Positions 16,441-26,900 of a DNA stretch of 44,081 nt are shown here, piece after piece. Origin of the DNA: Verrucomicrobiota bacterium (GTDB taxonomy: Bacteria; Verrucomicrobiota; Verrucomicrobiia; Limisphaerales; JAHDYP01). The notes under the pieces were generated by a model that worked only from the letters and a program-made list of their open reading frames with translations, was not told where the DNA came from and did no database searches. Positions within the stretch are counted from its first letter, which is position 1; each line of letters begins with the position of its first letter. The stretch is from NCBI GenBank assembly GCA_023383055.1, contig JAHDYP010000039.1:1-44081 (forward strand), read 5' to 3'. A program made the translations under genes and the position numbers.

Positions 16441-18258
16441 ATGATCGGTTGGGTCAGGACGCCTCAGCTGCTGACGGAACGCCTCCGGCGGATGCTGCAA
16501 AGGCATTGGCGGCGGCTATTGCAACTCCGCGAACGGCTGCGGTTTAGCGAAGAAGCTTTCCACCTGATCGTCGCCGGGCTCGTGGGGGTGGTGGGCGGCA
16601 CGGTCGATTTGCTCGTCTACGCGCTGCATTCGGCACTCGAAGCCCTGGTCCTGTTCGACACCCGGAACGTGCTGAGCGCGGTCCGCGACCTGCCCTGGTG
16701 GTGGTGTCTGCTCCTCCCGGCGGCGGGCGGGCTGGCGGCCGGATTGATTCTCCACTTTGGACTGCGGCTCGTGCGCATGCCGGGGTCGACGAATCTGCTC
16801 GAGGTGGTGGTGGCCGGCGATGGGCGGCTCCGATTCCGGCCCGGTTTGCTGCAATCCCTCTCGTCGATGTTCAGCATCAGCACCGGCGGATCCATCGGCC
16901 GGGAAGGACCGATCGCACAGCTCAGCGCGACGCTGGTTTCCAAGATGGGCCAGTGGTTTCACTGGCAACCCTATCGCTTGCGGCTGCTGGTCGCCTGCGG
17001 GGCGGCGGCCGGCATTGCCGCGGCTTACAAGGCGCCCGTGGCGGGGGCGGTGTTTGCCGCGCAGATCGTCCTGGGCAATTTCTCGATGAACCTCTTCGCG
17101 CCCCTGGTGGTGTCGGCGGTGGTGGCAGCGATGGTCTCGCGCCGCATCCTCGGGGTCGAGGCCTGGTATCAAATGCCGGCGGTGGTGGCGGGTCAAAGCA
17201 TGGGTCAGCTGCCGTGGTTCCTGGTCCTGGGGTTGATGGCCGGAGCCCTCGGAGCGGTGTTCATGAAATCCATCCGCTACGCCGAGCTCCTGTTCAACCG
17301 GATCAAACAACCGCTCTACTTGCGCATGGCCCTCGGAGGCCTGGCGGTGGGCGGGATGGCGATCCTGGTGCCGGAGGTCTGGGGCAACGGTTACCGGGCG
17401 GCCAACCGTATCCTCGACGGACAGTATGCCTGGAACTGGCTGGCGTTGCTCCTGTTCGCCAAGCTGTTCGCCACCGCCATCACGGTGGGCTCCGGCGCCG
17501 TGGGCGGGGTCTTTACTCCCACCCTGTTCCTGGGCGCGGCGTTGGGCGGCCTGCTGGGCAGCGTCCTCAACGAGCTCGGTTATGCCGAAGGCCAACCCGC
17601 GGCCGCGTTTGCCCTCGTCGGCATGGGCAGCGTGCTCAGCGCCACCACCCACTCGCCGCTGCTGGCCATGATCCTCGTCTTCGAAATCTCGCTGAACTAC
17701 AACCTGATGCCCCCGCTGATGGTCGGCTGCGCCGTCGCCACCATCGTGTCACGCCGCTTCCACCGGGACAGTGTCTACACCGAACCGCTGCGCCGTCGCG
17801 GACTCGAATTGGACCGTGAGAATCCGCGGCTGGGCGCGGCGACCCTGCAGACGGTGGGCGATCTCATGCGCGAGCCGGTCGTGCCGGTGAACCTGCGCGC
17901 CCGGTTTCGCGAAGTGGCCGACCGTTTTCTGACGAACGCCAACAATTTCCTGCCGGTGGTGGACGACGCCGGCCGTCTGGTGGGGATGATCACCCTCCAG
18001 GACCTCAAACATCACCTGGGCGCCGGACCGGAACTGGACAGCGTCATTGCCTTCGATGTCATGCGACCGCCACCGCCCTGCCTGACCCCCAACCAATCGC
18101 TGGTGGACGCCTTCCCGGTGCTGCTCGCGAGCGAGCACCGCAACGTGCCGGTAATCAGCTCGCCGCACGAAAACCGGTTGGTGGGCGCGGTGGTGCGCTC
18201 GGAAGCCCTCGGGTTGCTCTCCGAAGCCATCGCTTCACGCGAGGCCACCAGGTCCTAG
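16441..18258 (+). CDS. CLC-family chloride channel with two CBS domains
   Basis: 605 residues from ATG 16441. A GTG at 16378 would add 21 residues with no clear role. The membrane part shows the CLC gate motif GREGP with its gating glutamate, an N-terminal turn MPGSTNLLEV in place of the usual GSGIP, and GAVGGVFTPTLFLGAALG in place of GxFxP. After helix H the sequence reads AGAVFAAQIVLGNF, so the internal proton-glutamate position of exchangers (E203 in the E. coli protein) aligns with Ile; this favours channel behaviour. Two CBS domains follow, about 462-520 and 528-595, which often bind adenine nucleotides and control gating. It is a single gene, divergent from the ABC export operon. Confidence 0.92.
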   Translation: MIGWVRTPQLLTERLRRMLQRHWRRLLQLRERLRFSEEAFHLIVAGLVGVVGGTVDLLVYALHSALEALVLFDTRNVLSAVRDLPWWWCLLLPAAGGLAAGLILHFGLRLVRMPGSTNLLEVVVAGDGRLRFRPGLLQSLSSMFSISTGGSIGREGPIAQLSATLVSKMGQWFHWQPYRLRLLVACGAAAGIAAAYKAPVAGAVFAAQIVLGNFSMNLFAPLVVSAVVAAMVSRRILGVEAWYQMPAVVAGQSMGQLPWFLVLGLMAGALGAVFMKSIRYAELLFNRIKQPLYLRMALGGLAVGGMAILVPEVWGNGYRAANRILDGQYAWNWLALLLFAKLFATAITVGSGAVGGVFTPTLFLGAALGGLLGSVLNELGYAEGQPAAAFALVGMGSVLSATTHSPLLAMILVFEISLNYNLMPPLMVGCAVATIVSRRFHRDSVYTEPLRRRGLELDRENPRLGAATLQTVGDLMREPVVPVNLRARFREVADRFLTNANNFLPVVDDAGRLVGMITLQDLKHHLGAGPELDSVIAFDVMRPPPPCLTPNQSLVDAFPVLLASEHRNVPVISSPHENRLVGAVVRSEALGLLSEAIASREATRS

Positions 18259-18316
18259 CCCGCAGGTCGCCGACCGGCCGAGCTGCTTGCGAGTGCAACA
18301 GGTTCTTCCGCGAAGG

Positions 18317-19168
18317 TCACGGCACCCGCCGACTCGAAGTCCGCTCGGACAGCCAGATCATGTCGATGTTGTTGGGCGAGGGCACGTTCAGTTGCAGCTG
18401 GTTGTTGTACTTGGGCGGCGGCATCGTCCGGCTGTCGACCCACTTGCGAATCTCGGCGTGGCCGTCGGCAAATGAAATCCCCGCGGCGCCGTTGTGATAG
18501 CTGGCCGGGAAATCGACGATCCGCGCCGCCCCGGACGATTCAACCATCATGTTGGCGAATCCCCCGGCATTGATGCTGTCGGGATGCTCGTCCAGCAGCA
18601 CGTAGCACTGCGACGGACCGGGATCGATGACATCGGCGGTCTTGAAGTAGGTCCGGTATTTCTTGGAAGTCCCATTGACGCCGAACCCCGCCGGATCGAG
18701 CCAGTCGCCCGGACCGGCCCAGGCCTGGCTCATCCCCATGCTGCGGACGCGCGGCTTGGATATCCCGCCCGCCTGGACAAAGCTCTTGTCGGCAGGACAC
18801 TTGTAGACCGAGACTTCCTGCAAATACGCCGCGAACTTCGACCGCTTGGGATCCTGCAACGCCAGGGTGTTCGTGTTGTCCGGGTTCGCCGGGTTGAAAT
18901 CGAGCCAGCCATCCACCCAGGCGGTCGGCTCGACCGGCGAGGTGTAACCCGAGGAGGTCACGCGATCCCGGTTGTCGTCGGCATAAAACTGCCAGACCAA
19001 CTGCAGTTGCTTGAGGTTGTTCATGCAAAAGATCCCCTGGGCCTTGGTCTTGGCCTTCGCCAGGGCGGGCAGCAGCATCCCGGCGAGAATGGCGATGATC
19101 GCGATCACCACCAGCAATTCAATGAGGGTAAACGCGGCGGCGCGAGCGGATTGGCGATCGGCTTTCAT
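18317..19168 (-). CDS. Prepilin-type N-terminal cleavage/methylation protein
   Basis: 283 residues. The N-terminus is a type IV prepilin signal: a basic leader of 12 residues, then [28 protein letters not shown] with the essential Glu at +5 (E17). The residue at -1 is Ala, not the usual Gly. After the pilin helix comes the [16 protein letters not shown] segment, and near the C-terminus the [12 protein letters not shown] segment. Both are typical of the very large family of xcpT/G-like secreted proteins in Verrucomicrobia and Planctomycetes. It is processed by a prepilin peptidase and may join a pseudopilus or be surface-exposed; the function of individual members is not known. No secretion machinery gene is nearby. 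Confidence 0.92.
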   Translation of the reverse strand: MKADRQSARAAAFTLIELLVVIAIIAILAGMLLPALAKAKTKAQGIFCMNNLKQLQLVWQFYADDNRDRVTSSGYTSPVEPTAWVDGWLDFNPANPDNTNTLALQDPKRSKFAAYLQEVSVYKCPADKSFVQAGGISKPRVRSMGMSQAWAGPGDWLDPAGFGVNGTSKKYRTYFKTADVIDPGPSQCYVLLDEHPDSINAGGFANMMVESSGAARIVDFPASYHNGAAGISFADGHAEIRKWVDSRTMPPPKYNNQLQLNVPSPNNIDMIWLSERTSSRRVP

Positions 19169-19282
19169 AAGGATAAAAAGAGTTCTGGCGAGCTATAGCG
19201 CGGTTCACGAAATTTTGGAAGCGGATAAACGCGGACCCACTCTCCGCATCAGGGTTGCATTTTCTCGCGGACCCTCCATGCT

Positions 19283-20911
19283 ATGCCACCGAACTCAAAA
19301 CTACCTGTGAACTACATCTTCAAACTGTTGTCGATCGTCGCGGTGCTGATGGCCCCCGCAGTCTGGGCCCAGACCGCCCCCATCACCCTAACCCTCCAGA
19401 GCTACCAGGCCTTCACCGACGGCTTCACCAGGGTGGTCGATGCCGTCTCCCCTGGCTCGGCCGGCGAGGCCCTCGATGAGATGCGCGAAGGCCTCGGCAT
19501 CCAGGATCTCAAAGGTGTCGACAAATCCCGGCCCTGGCAGGTCGCGGTGTGGCTGGACAGTATGAGCGTTCCGCCTTGCGTCAGCATTCGCGTGCCGGTC
19601 TCGGACTTCGCGGCCTTCCGCGATGGACTCAACCCGGGTTTCCTCAAGGGCGAGGACGACGCCAACAGGATTCAGCAGGTCGGCAATTATGCCACGGTCT
19701 GGATCGAGTTCGGGTCGCCCACGGAATCGACCAAGGCCGGCGAAAAGGCCTGGAAACCCGAGTCGCTCCAAGCGGCGGCCGGGGTCGCGCAGCTGGCGAT
19801 CCGGCCCAGCTCGGCGTTGCGCGAGGAGATGGTCGGCGCGGTGGGGATGGGACGCATGGCGATCGGTGCCGCCATGAACGGTCAGAACCAGGAGGCCATG
19901 GGCGGCATCGACCCCAAGGTGATGGGCGAGTTGATGAGCGTCTATTTCGATGTGATCGAAACCGGGATCAAAGGCTTGGAGTCGCTCGAAGTCAAACTCG
20001 GCCTCAAAGACGAAACCTTGATCGTGGACGAGACGATCGTGCCGGTCGCCGGCTCCACGCTCGCCGGCTGGTTCACGGCCAAGGATGGCAATCTGGGCGC
20101 GCTCAGCCCCTACCTGAACCGGAAATCGCCCATGGGCGTGGCAATGCGTTTCGAAGGGAACGAAAACCTGATGCCAACACTCAAGAAGTTCATTGGCCTG
20201 AGCCTCCAGTTGCAGGGTCTGCCGGCGGATTCGGACGCGATCCGCGAGACGGAGCAATTGATCGAGTCCTTCGTGCCAATGCAGTTCGCCGGCAACATCG
20301 ACGTAAACCAAGGCATCCAGTTCGGCGGCATCTACCAGTTCCCCGGCAAGGATTCGGCCAAGGTCTACGCCAGCATGAAAGACTTTCTCCAGAAATCCAT
20401 GCAAAGCCAGGTCGGAACCGACAAACCCTACTCGAGCGTGACGCTCGACGAAGGGCAACGCAAGGTGAGCGGCGTTTCCGTGGATCGGACGACCATGGTG
20501 GTGAATCTCGACTCCCCGATCTACCAAATGCCGGGCCAGAAGGAGATGATGGAAGGTCTGTGGCCGGGCGGTAAAATGATCTTTGACTACGCCCTGAAAG
20601 GCCAGGATCTGCTCATGGGAACCCCCGAGCATCTCGACGCGCTCCTGGCCGGACCGGCGGCGTCCGCCTACCAACCCGACGGCGCCAACCCGAAGACGGT
20701 GGCCTACGGCTACTTCAACGTGTTCAGTTTCATCAACGCCGTCATGGCCGCCAACCCAATGCTGTCCGACGAGGACAAAGCGAAACTGAGCGAGGTCGAC
20801 TCCACCGGCACCGCCGTGGATTTCCGGGTCGATCTCGGTAACCGCCTAGTCTACCACGCCGGCATTCCGCTCAAACTCTTCCGGGCCATGGGACAATTGG
20901 CGGCGGACTAG
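19283..20911 (+). CDS. Exported protein of unknown function
   Basis: 542 residues with a probable signal peptide (FKLLSIVAVLMAPAVWAQ; cleavage after the AWA-type site near residue 30). GTG 19307 is an alternative start that would place the signal peptide at the exact N-terminus. The mature part is a soluble alpha/beta protein without cysteine pairs, haem motifs or catalytic signatures that I can name. It contains repeated small units about amounts per domain (for example GNENLMPTLKKFIGL and DVNQGIQFGGIYQFPGKDSAK), reminiscent of DUF3352-like exported proteins, but this is a weak impression only. It is a single gene between the prepilin gene (divergent) and the Tat-exported gene (convergent). 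Confidence 0.75.
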   Translation: MPPNSKLPVNYIFKLLSIVAVLMAPAVWAQTAPITLTLQSYQAFTDGFTRVVDAVSPGSAGEALDEMREGLGIQDLKGVDKSRPWQVAVWLDSMSVPPCVSIRVPVSDFAAFRDGLNPGFLKGEDDANRIQQVGNYATVWIEFGSPTESTKAGEKAWKPESLQAAAGVAQLAIRPSSALREEMVGAVGMGRMAIGAAMNGQNQEAMGGIDPKVMGELMSVYFDVIETGIKGLESLEVKLGLKDETLIVDETIVPVAGSTLAGWFTAKDGNLGALSPYLNRKSPMGVAMRFEGNENLMPTLKKFIGLSLQLQGLPADSDAIRETEQLIESFVPMQFAGNIDVNQGIQFGGIYQFPGKDSAKVYASMKDFLQKSMQSQVGTDKPYSSVTLDEGQRKVSGVSVDRTTMVVNLDSPIYQMPGQKEMMEGLWPGGKMIFDYALKGQDLLMGTPEHLDALLAGPAASAYQPDGANPKTVAYGYFNVFSFINAVMAANPMLSDEDKAKLSEVDSTGTAVDFRVDLGNRLVYHAGIPLKLFRAMGQLAAD

Positions 20912-21016
20912 CCCGCGCATTGCCAGACAAGCATCGAGCCCGCATCTCGCTGAATCCGGAGCCGAATCAAGCGGAAGCCGGGACCTGACCTTCGGGACAG
21001 CTTCCGGGGGTCTGTC

Positions 21017-22384
21017 TCACCCGAGACTGAGCCGGCTGGCGCCCTTCGGCAGGTCGAAACAGACGACTCTATCGGCGCCAGCGCGAGTCCAGGTGCCGGG
21101 CGCCAGCCGGAGCCGGTCCGGCACTTCGCGCAAGGGCATCTGCTCATGGCCTCGAATCACCTTGGGCGGCCGATCCGAGCCCCCGGTACACTGCACGGTG
21201 AACGCCGGGCAGGCGAAAGGCGCATGGAAACCGACCGCCCCCGGCCCGGATTCGATCCGGGTGAGTTCGCGCGCGGCCCAATAACGGGCGATCTCGCTGA
21301 GCTTCATCCAGATCAGGTTCTCATAGGAGCCGTGCAGGCGTTGAACCACCGTCTGGAAGATTTTGAACCCGGTTTCCTCGCCGTTGTAGTAGATGCCCGG
21401 CCAGTGACAAACCAGGATCGCGGGTTCGCCCCGCCGGATGACCTCCGGCAATCTCCCGCCCCGGCCATCTTCGGTGATGCACTGGTCCGGATGACCGCGC
21501 TCGAGTCCGTCCCAGCCGCCGAACCAATCGCCGGTGCACCCGATGATCGAGACCACACAACGGGGATCCTCACTCTCCAGCCCCGTCGCATACTCGACCC
21601 GCGGCGCCACGCTCCGGTCGTCGGTGAACAGATGGCGGAAGTAATGCGGAATCTCAGCCCGATAGACGTCGCGGCAGGCAGCCAACGTGGCCTGGGCCAG
21701 TTCCGGCAAAACCCGGTTGCCAAACCCGCCCGGAGTGGTGATGCCTTCGCAAGGCAGACCGACATTCTTGAGGATCCGCAGGGCGTAAGCCAGGTAATCG
21801 GCCAATTGATCGACCGATTTGCCGTCGGTCCACGCCCAGTTCTCCATGAACCGCTCCGAGCGTTCCGGATACGGGCGCCCGGTCCGGGTGTCGATCACCC
21901 ACGTGTGCGAGATCATTTCGGGGTGGATATCCCAATCGGGCGTGATCGTGGTGCGGATGAGTTCGAGGCTGGCTTCGAGCTCCTCGCGCGACCACCCGGG
22001 CATCTCGCGGTCGATCCACCCCACGCAGGCCGGATACGGCACCACACTGTATTTGCCCTTAACGCCATGGGCATGACACCACTCCGCGAACTTGCGCACG
22101 AAGGTGTCCGGAATCTCCCGCGGCAACTCGCGCCACGCCTGCCGGTATCGATCCGGAAACACCTGGGCGAACTGCGGAATGCCAAAATGCGCCAGGTTCA
22201 CCAGGCAAGTCGAATCGTCGATGATGAAACTCAGCGGCACACGGTCGCGGGGGTTCAGCACCGTCACGCCGGCCACCCGCGAAGGCCGGTCGCCCATCCG
22301 TTGAGCGAGCAGCGGCGAAGAGAATGCCGTCCCGAGCGCTCCGGCGGCATGACCCAGGAATGTGCGACGAGTGTGCGGTTTCAT
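21017..22384 (-). CDS. Tat-exported protein, possible polysaccharide-deacetylase-like fold
   Basis: 455 residues from ATG 22384. The twin-arginine signal is RRTFLGHAAG (residues 6-15), with a cleavage region near SSPLLAQ. The mature protein begins with a beta strand and acidic motif, VPLSFIIDDSTCLVN, and later has DIHPEMISHTWVID, GITTPGGFGNR and ILVCHWPGIYYNGEETGFK. The DD near the first strand and the spaced histidines would suit a metal-dependent (beta/alpha) barrel of the NodB type, but I cannot confirm the family. Export in folded form fits a metalloenzyme. The frame stays open upstream of 22384 and through the palindrome, but those residues have no signal and look non-coding. Confidence 0.7.
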   Translation of the reverse strand: MKPHTRRTFLGHAAGALGTAFSSPLLAQRMGDRPSRVAGVTVLNPRDRVPLSFIIDDSTCLVNLAHFGIPQFAQVFPDRYRQAWRELPREIPDTFVRKFAEWCHAHGVKGKYSVVPYPACVGWIDREMPGWSREELEASLELIRTTITPDWDIHPEMISHTWVIDTRTGRPYPERSERFMENWAWTDGKSVDQLADYLAYALRILKNVGLPCEGITTPGGFGNRVLPELAQATLAACRDVYRAEIPHYFRHLFTDDRSVAPRVEYATGLESEDPRCVVSIIGCTGDWFGGWDGLERGHPDQCITEDGRGGRLPEVIRRGEPAILVCHWPGIYYNGEETGFKIFQTVVQRLHGSYENLIWMKLSEIARYWAARELTRIESGPGAVGFHAPFACPAFTVQCTGGSDRPPKVIRGHEQMPLREVPDRLRLAPGTWTRAGADRVVCFDLPKGASRLSLG

Positions 22385-22461
22385 ATCAGCATTCCAAACA
22401 TCGGATAACACGAGCAATCTTATAACATCACCGCGCCAGGCGCCGCAACGCCGGGAAATGA

Positions 22462-22507
22462 CCCGTCCCGAATTCATGTCGCATATGCGACATGAATTCG
22501 GGACGGG
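22462..22507. repeat. Perfect 46-bp palindrome in a divergent promoter region
   Basis: Two 23-bp arms, CCCGTCCCGAATTCATGTCG plus CAT and its exact complement, meet at 22484/22485 with no spacer. The element lies between the start of the Tat-exported protein gene (22384, minus) and that of the serine hydrolase gene (22580, plus), 72 bp from the second. It could be an operator for a dimeric or tetrameric regulator shared by both genes, a cruciform-forming site, or part of a dispersed palindromic repeat. Confidence 0.85.
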
Positions 22508-22579
22508 CCTGTCGCGCAAGTGTGTTCCTTACATTTTGCTTGTTCTGGCCGGGGGCGGAGGCTACGACGGCAACACACC

Positions 22580-23755
22580 ATGAAAACTAACCCGCTCCTT
22601 TCTTCCTGTTTACTCTCGGCACTGCTCGGGACCATGTCCGCCCTGACGGCGGCCCAGGTGACACCGACCTCCGATCCCGCCATCCGCGCGGCCATGCAGT
22701 CCTTCCTCGAAAGCAAGGAAATCGCCGGCGCCGTGACGCTCGTCGCCACGCCCCGGACCATCCTCCACCTCGATACGGTTGGGTATGCCGACGTGGCCGG
22801 CAACCGGTCCATGACCGCCGACACCCTTTTCTGGATTGCGTCGATGACCAAACCCATCACCGGCGTCGCCATCATGATGTTGCAGGATGCCGGCCGGCTT
22901 TCGCTCGACGACCCGGTCGAGAAGCACCTGCCGGAGTTCAAGGGCATCAGAACGCCCGACGGCAAACCGGCGCAACTGACCATCCGCAGCTTGTTGACGC
23001 ACACCTCCGGCCTGGGCGAAATCTCAGGGGAGGAAGCGCGTCAGTGCCGGACGCTTGCCGATGCGGTGGCGCGGTATGTCCGCCGACCGCTCCAGTTCCA
23101 ACCCGGCGCCCGGTGGCAGTATTGCCAGTCGTCGATCAACACCGCGGCGCGGATTGTCGAGGTGATCTCGGGGGAATCGTTCCCGGACTTTCTGGAGAAC
23201 CGGCTCTTCCGGCCGTTGGGAATGCGCGACACCACCTTTTATCCGAGCGCGGAACAACTCAAGCGGCTGGCCGTTTCCTACCGGCGCACGGAGGCCGGCG
23301 AACTCGAGCCAAGCGAGATCGGCTTTCTGCTGGGGTTGCCCGCGACTTCGCGCGAGCGGTTCCCGGCCGGCAATGGCGGGTTGTTCTCGACCGCGCCCGA
23401 CTATGCCCGGTTCTGCCAGATGATCGCCCATGGCGGTGAATGGGCCGGGCGCCGTTATCTATCGCCCGCCAGCGTGAAGTACATGACGAGTGTGCGGACC
23501 GGCGAGCTCAAGACCGGTTTTACCGAAGGCAACGGCTGGGGCATTGGCTGGTGTGTGGTGCGCGAACCGCAGGGCGTCACCGCCATGCTTTCGCCGGGCA
23601 GTCATGGTCATGGCGGGGCCTACGGCACCCAAGCCTGGATCGACCCGGTCAGGGAACGGATTTACGTCCTGATGGTGCAGCGCGCCAACTTCCCGAACTC
23701 GGATAATTCGGAGGTGCGAAAGGAATTCCAGGCGCTGGGAGCGAAGCTTCAATAG
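22580..23755 (+). CDS. Serine hydrolase of the beta-lactamase / penicillin-binding (class C-like) family
   Basis: 391 residues with a Sec signal peptide (residues 1-25, ending TAAQ). The catalytic Ser-Lys pair is S88-x-x-K91 in SMTK, with the usual FWIASMTKPITG context. LLTHTSGL (139-145) is also typical. The second motif, normally Y-S-N, reads Y181-C-Q, so the tyrosine is kept but the following residues are unusual. The third motif is in GSHGHGGAYGT, with HGG in the KTG position. Such proteins are esterases, D-aminopeptidases or transpeptidase-like enzymes; true beta-lactamase activity is not implied. ATG 22580 gives the signal peptide directly; an upstream in-frame start would spoil it. Confidence 0.92.
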   Translation: MKTNPLLSSCLLSALLGTMSALTAAQVTPTSDPAIRAAMQSFLESKEIAGAVTLVATPRTILHLDTVGYADVAGNRSMTADTLFWIASMTKPITGVAIMMLQDAGRLSLDDPVEKHLPEFKGIRTPDGKPAQLTIRSLLTHTSGLGEISGEEARQCRTLADAVARYVRRPLQFQPGARWQYCQSSINTAARIVEVISGESFPDFLENRLFRPLGMRDTTFYPSAEQLKRLAVSYRRTEAGELEPSEIGFLLGLPATSRERFPAGNGGLFSTAPDYARFCQMIAHGGEWAGRRYLSPASVKYMTSVRTGELKTGFTEGNGWGIGWCVVREPQGVTAMLSPGSHGHGGAYGTQAWIDPVRERIYVLMVQRANFPNSDNSEVRKEFQALGAKLQ

Positions 23756-23876
23756 CCGCAGCGCGGACCGCTCCGGTGGTGGATCTCCCGGAAAATGCCG
23801 GCGGCCTGGGGTCAATGGAGTTCAGCTCGCGGGGATCGCAGGGGGTCTTCGGCGGGTGGCCAGGGTCGGAAAAGGT

Positions 23877-23910
23877 CCAGCCCGGACGGCCGCAAAGCCG
23901 TCCGGGCTGG
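23877..23910. terminator. 14-bp stem hairpin, bidirectional terminator
   Basis: CCAGCCCGGACGGC (23877-23890), loop CGCAAA and GCCGTCCGGGCTGG (23897-23910) form a perfect stem. AAAA precedes it on the plus strand, which reads as a T tract for the minus-strand gene. It sits between the stops of the serine hydrolase gene (23755, plus) and the repeat protein gene (23940, minus). The rest of 23756-23939 holds nothing recognisable. Confidence 0.7.
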
Positions 23911-23939
23911 CGGGTCGCGCGATGTCAGCGCTGGTTCAG

Positions 23940-26900
23940 CTAGTTGCTACGTGCCCGGAAGAACCTGGAAGCCTCGGTTCCGGCGGGCAGCCGGAGCGGA
24001 CTCTGCGATGGGTCGGCGTAAGTGCTCCAGGACCCGCCCAGGGTTTCGGCGGATTGGAGCGTGCCGGTCCATTCGAGGACCAGTTCATTCCCTTCGACGC
24101 GCATTTCGAGGGTGGGCATGACGAAGTCCGGATCGACGAGGACGCCGGCCCGGTAAACCTTGAGCGACAGGGGGTCCTCCGGGTGGTTCAGCAGATGGAG
24201 TTCGCGATTCTCCACGGAGAAGTACTCCAGCATCATGCCGGCTTCCTGGCCTCGCCGGGTCTGGAACCAGAGCAGCCGCAGCGGATAGTAGCCGGCGTCG
24301 GGCGCCACGACGTCAGCGAACTGACTGCGGGCGTAATAGCTTGGCACCGCTTCGACGGGGCCGGAGTTGTCGATCATGCTCAAGACCGGGGCCTGGGCAT
24401 CCAGGCCGGCGCTCAGCTTGTGACCGCCCTCGGTGTAGAGGCCGAACTGGTGGAATCCTTCGCTCAGCTCGACGTAGGTCAGGATTTCGACCACCACGCC
24501 TTCATAAGCCAGGAAGCCGACATCGGCCAACTTCGGCACGAGTTCATCGTTCGGGAAGTTGAGGCTGGCATCGCCTTCGAGGGCCATTTCGTACCAGTTG
24601 ATGGGGCCTTGGAGCACTTCCGGGGTGACCACCCATTTGCTCCAGTCCAGCTCGACCTCGTTGTAGTACTGTTCTCCGGCGGTATTCAGGAGTTCGCCGG
24701 CCAGTTGTTGTTCGGCGAGGGCGACCAGGTTGCTATGCACTCCGCCCAGGGTCTCGGCCTGAAGCGTTTCGCTGCTGACCCGGGTCACGTTGACCACGAA
24801 CCCGGGGTTCGAGGTGTCAATGGAGGCAAAGCGCGTCGCCTGGGGCAGAACCGTGTAAGGTTTCACGATGAAGATGAAGTCCTTCGACTGCGCGGCGCCG
24901 CCGGCTTCGAGCGCGACCGCGACCGTGTGGGTGGTGCCGGCTTCGAGCAGGGCCGGGTGTTTGCCGGTGATCAGGGTGACGGCGCCATTCTTGGTGGCGG
25001 TGGCGGCGACGGGTTGGCCGTCCAGTCGGACGCCGACCGTCGCGGGATCCACGACGGCATCGCCTTCATCGGTGACCTCGAGCTCGAACCCGTAGGGGTT
25101 GCCCGCAAACAGGGCGGGTAAGGTCCAGTTGCCGGGGCCGCCTTCGGCGAGCGTCATGACGGTGGATTCGATCCAATCGACCTGCCAATCGTTCGAGGCG
25201 CCTTCCTGGAAAGCCGAGATCGCGATCGTCTGGCCCACGACGAGCCCCAAGTCGGACAGCCGGACGCGGGCTTCGACGGAATCGCCGTCGGCGGCGTATT
25301 CGAAGTCCGAGACCAGGGCCACATCTTCGTTGGCGGGATCGTAGACTTCGAGCCCGTTGGGATTGCCGTCGCGCCAGCCGATCATGATGACGCGTTCGTA
25401 GCCGATGGGGTTGGCGAGTCCGGTGGGGCTGCCTTCGTATTCGGCGTTGCTGCGGCCGGTGGCGGGGTTGTTGTCCGTGTCAAGCAGCCAGTGATAGTAA
25501 TAACGGTTGTTCATGCCGGTCGGAGTTTCCGCCACGGAAGGGAGGGCGATGCCGTGGACCGACATGCGGACGTAGAGGTAGCCGCCTTCCACGGTGGCCT
25601 GGATGGACTTGATGTCGCCGCTCGAATCCGCCATGTCGGACGGATCATCGACGCTTGAGACCACGCCCGCGGCATCGGCTTCAGCCCAGTCGGCAAACGC
25701 GCCGTCGATCTTCATCCGGCCGGCCGAGGGCGGTTCGAGGGTGATGACGGCGGACTCGATCCAATCGACCTGCCAATCGTTCGAGGCGCCTTCCTGGAAA
25801 GCGGAGACCGCGATCGTCTGGCCGACGACCAATCCGAGATCGGCCAGGGGGATCAGCGCGGTCAAGGTGTTGCCGCTGGCCTGGTAGTTGAAGTTGCCGA
25901 CCAGGGCCACATCTTCGTTGGCAGGATCGTAGACTTCGACGCCGTTCGGTTTGCCGTCGCGCCAGCCGATCATGACGACGCGCTCGTAGCCGATCGGGCT
26001 CGTGAGGCCGGTGGGGCTGCCTTCGTATTCGGCGTTGCTGCGGCCGGTGGCCGGGTTGTTGTCCGTGTCGAGCAGCCAGTGATAGTAATAGCGGTTGTTC
26101 ATGCCGGCCGGGGTATTCCCGGTGGACGGCGCCGCGATGCCCTGCACCGTCATGGTCAGCCGCAGGTTTTCGCCCTCGACCTGAGCGGAGATCGCCCCGA
26201 TATCGCCGCTCGAATCCGCCATGTCGGCGGGGTCAGCGACTTGAGCCACCGGAACGGACGGCCCGCCGAGCGTTACGACGTCGGACTCGAGCCAATCGAC
26301 CTGCCAATCGTTCGAGGCCCCTTCCTGGAAGGCGGAAACCGCGATCGTCTGGCCCATGACCAACCCGAGGTCGGCGAGCGGGATCACCGCGGTCAGCGTG
26401 TTGCCGCTGGCGCGGAAGGGGAAGTTGCTGACCAGGGCGACGTCCTCATTGGCGGGATCGTAGGCTTCGACACCGTTCGGTTTGCCGTCGCGCCAACCGA
26501 TCATGATAACGCGTTCGTAGCCGATGGGATTGGCGAGGCCGGTGGGGCTGCCTTCGTATTCGGCATTGCTGCGGCCGGTGGCCGGGTTGTTGTCCGTGTC
26601 GAGCAGCCAGTGGTAGTAATAGCGGTTGTTCATGCCGGCCGGGGTGTTGGTAACCGACGGCGCCGCGATGCCCTGCACGGTCATGGAGACATACAGGAAG
26701 TCACCCATGGCCTGCACCGAGATGCCCTGAATGTCGCCGCTGCTGTCCACCATGTCGGCCACCGGCTCATTGACGACGGCGCCCGCGACGGTCAGGCCTT
26801 CGAGACTGAGCACGGCCGATTCGATCCAGTCGACTTGCCAGTCGTTGGAAGAACCTTCCTGGAAGGCCGAGACGGCGATCGTCTGGCCCGCCACCAAGCC

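Noticed and set aside
20972..21006. Terminator hairpin between the exported protein and Tat-exported protein genes
   Set aside because: Arms CGGAAGC and GCTTCCG are only 7 bp with a 21-nt loop and no T tract, too weak to list.
22580..23755. Antibiotic-resistance beta-lactamase
   Set aside because: The Ser-Lys motif is shared by many esterases and peptidases, and the second motif is atypical (Y-C-Q), so resistance cannot be inferred.
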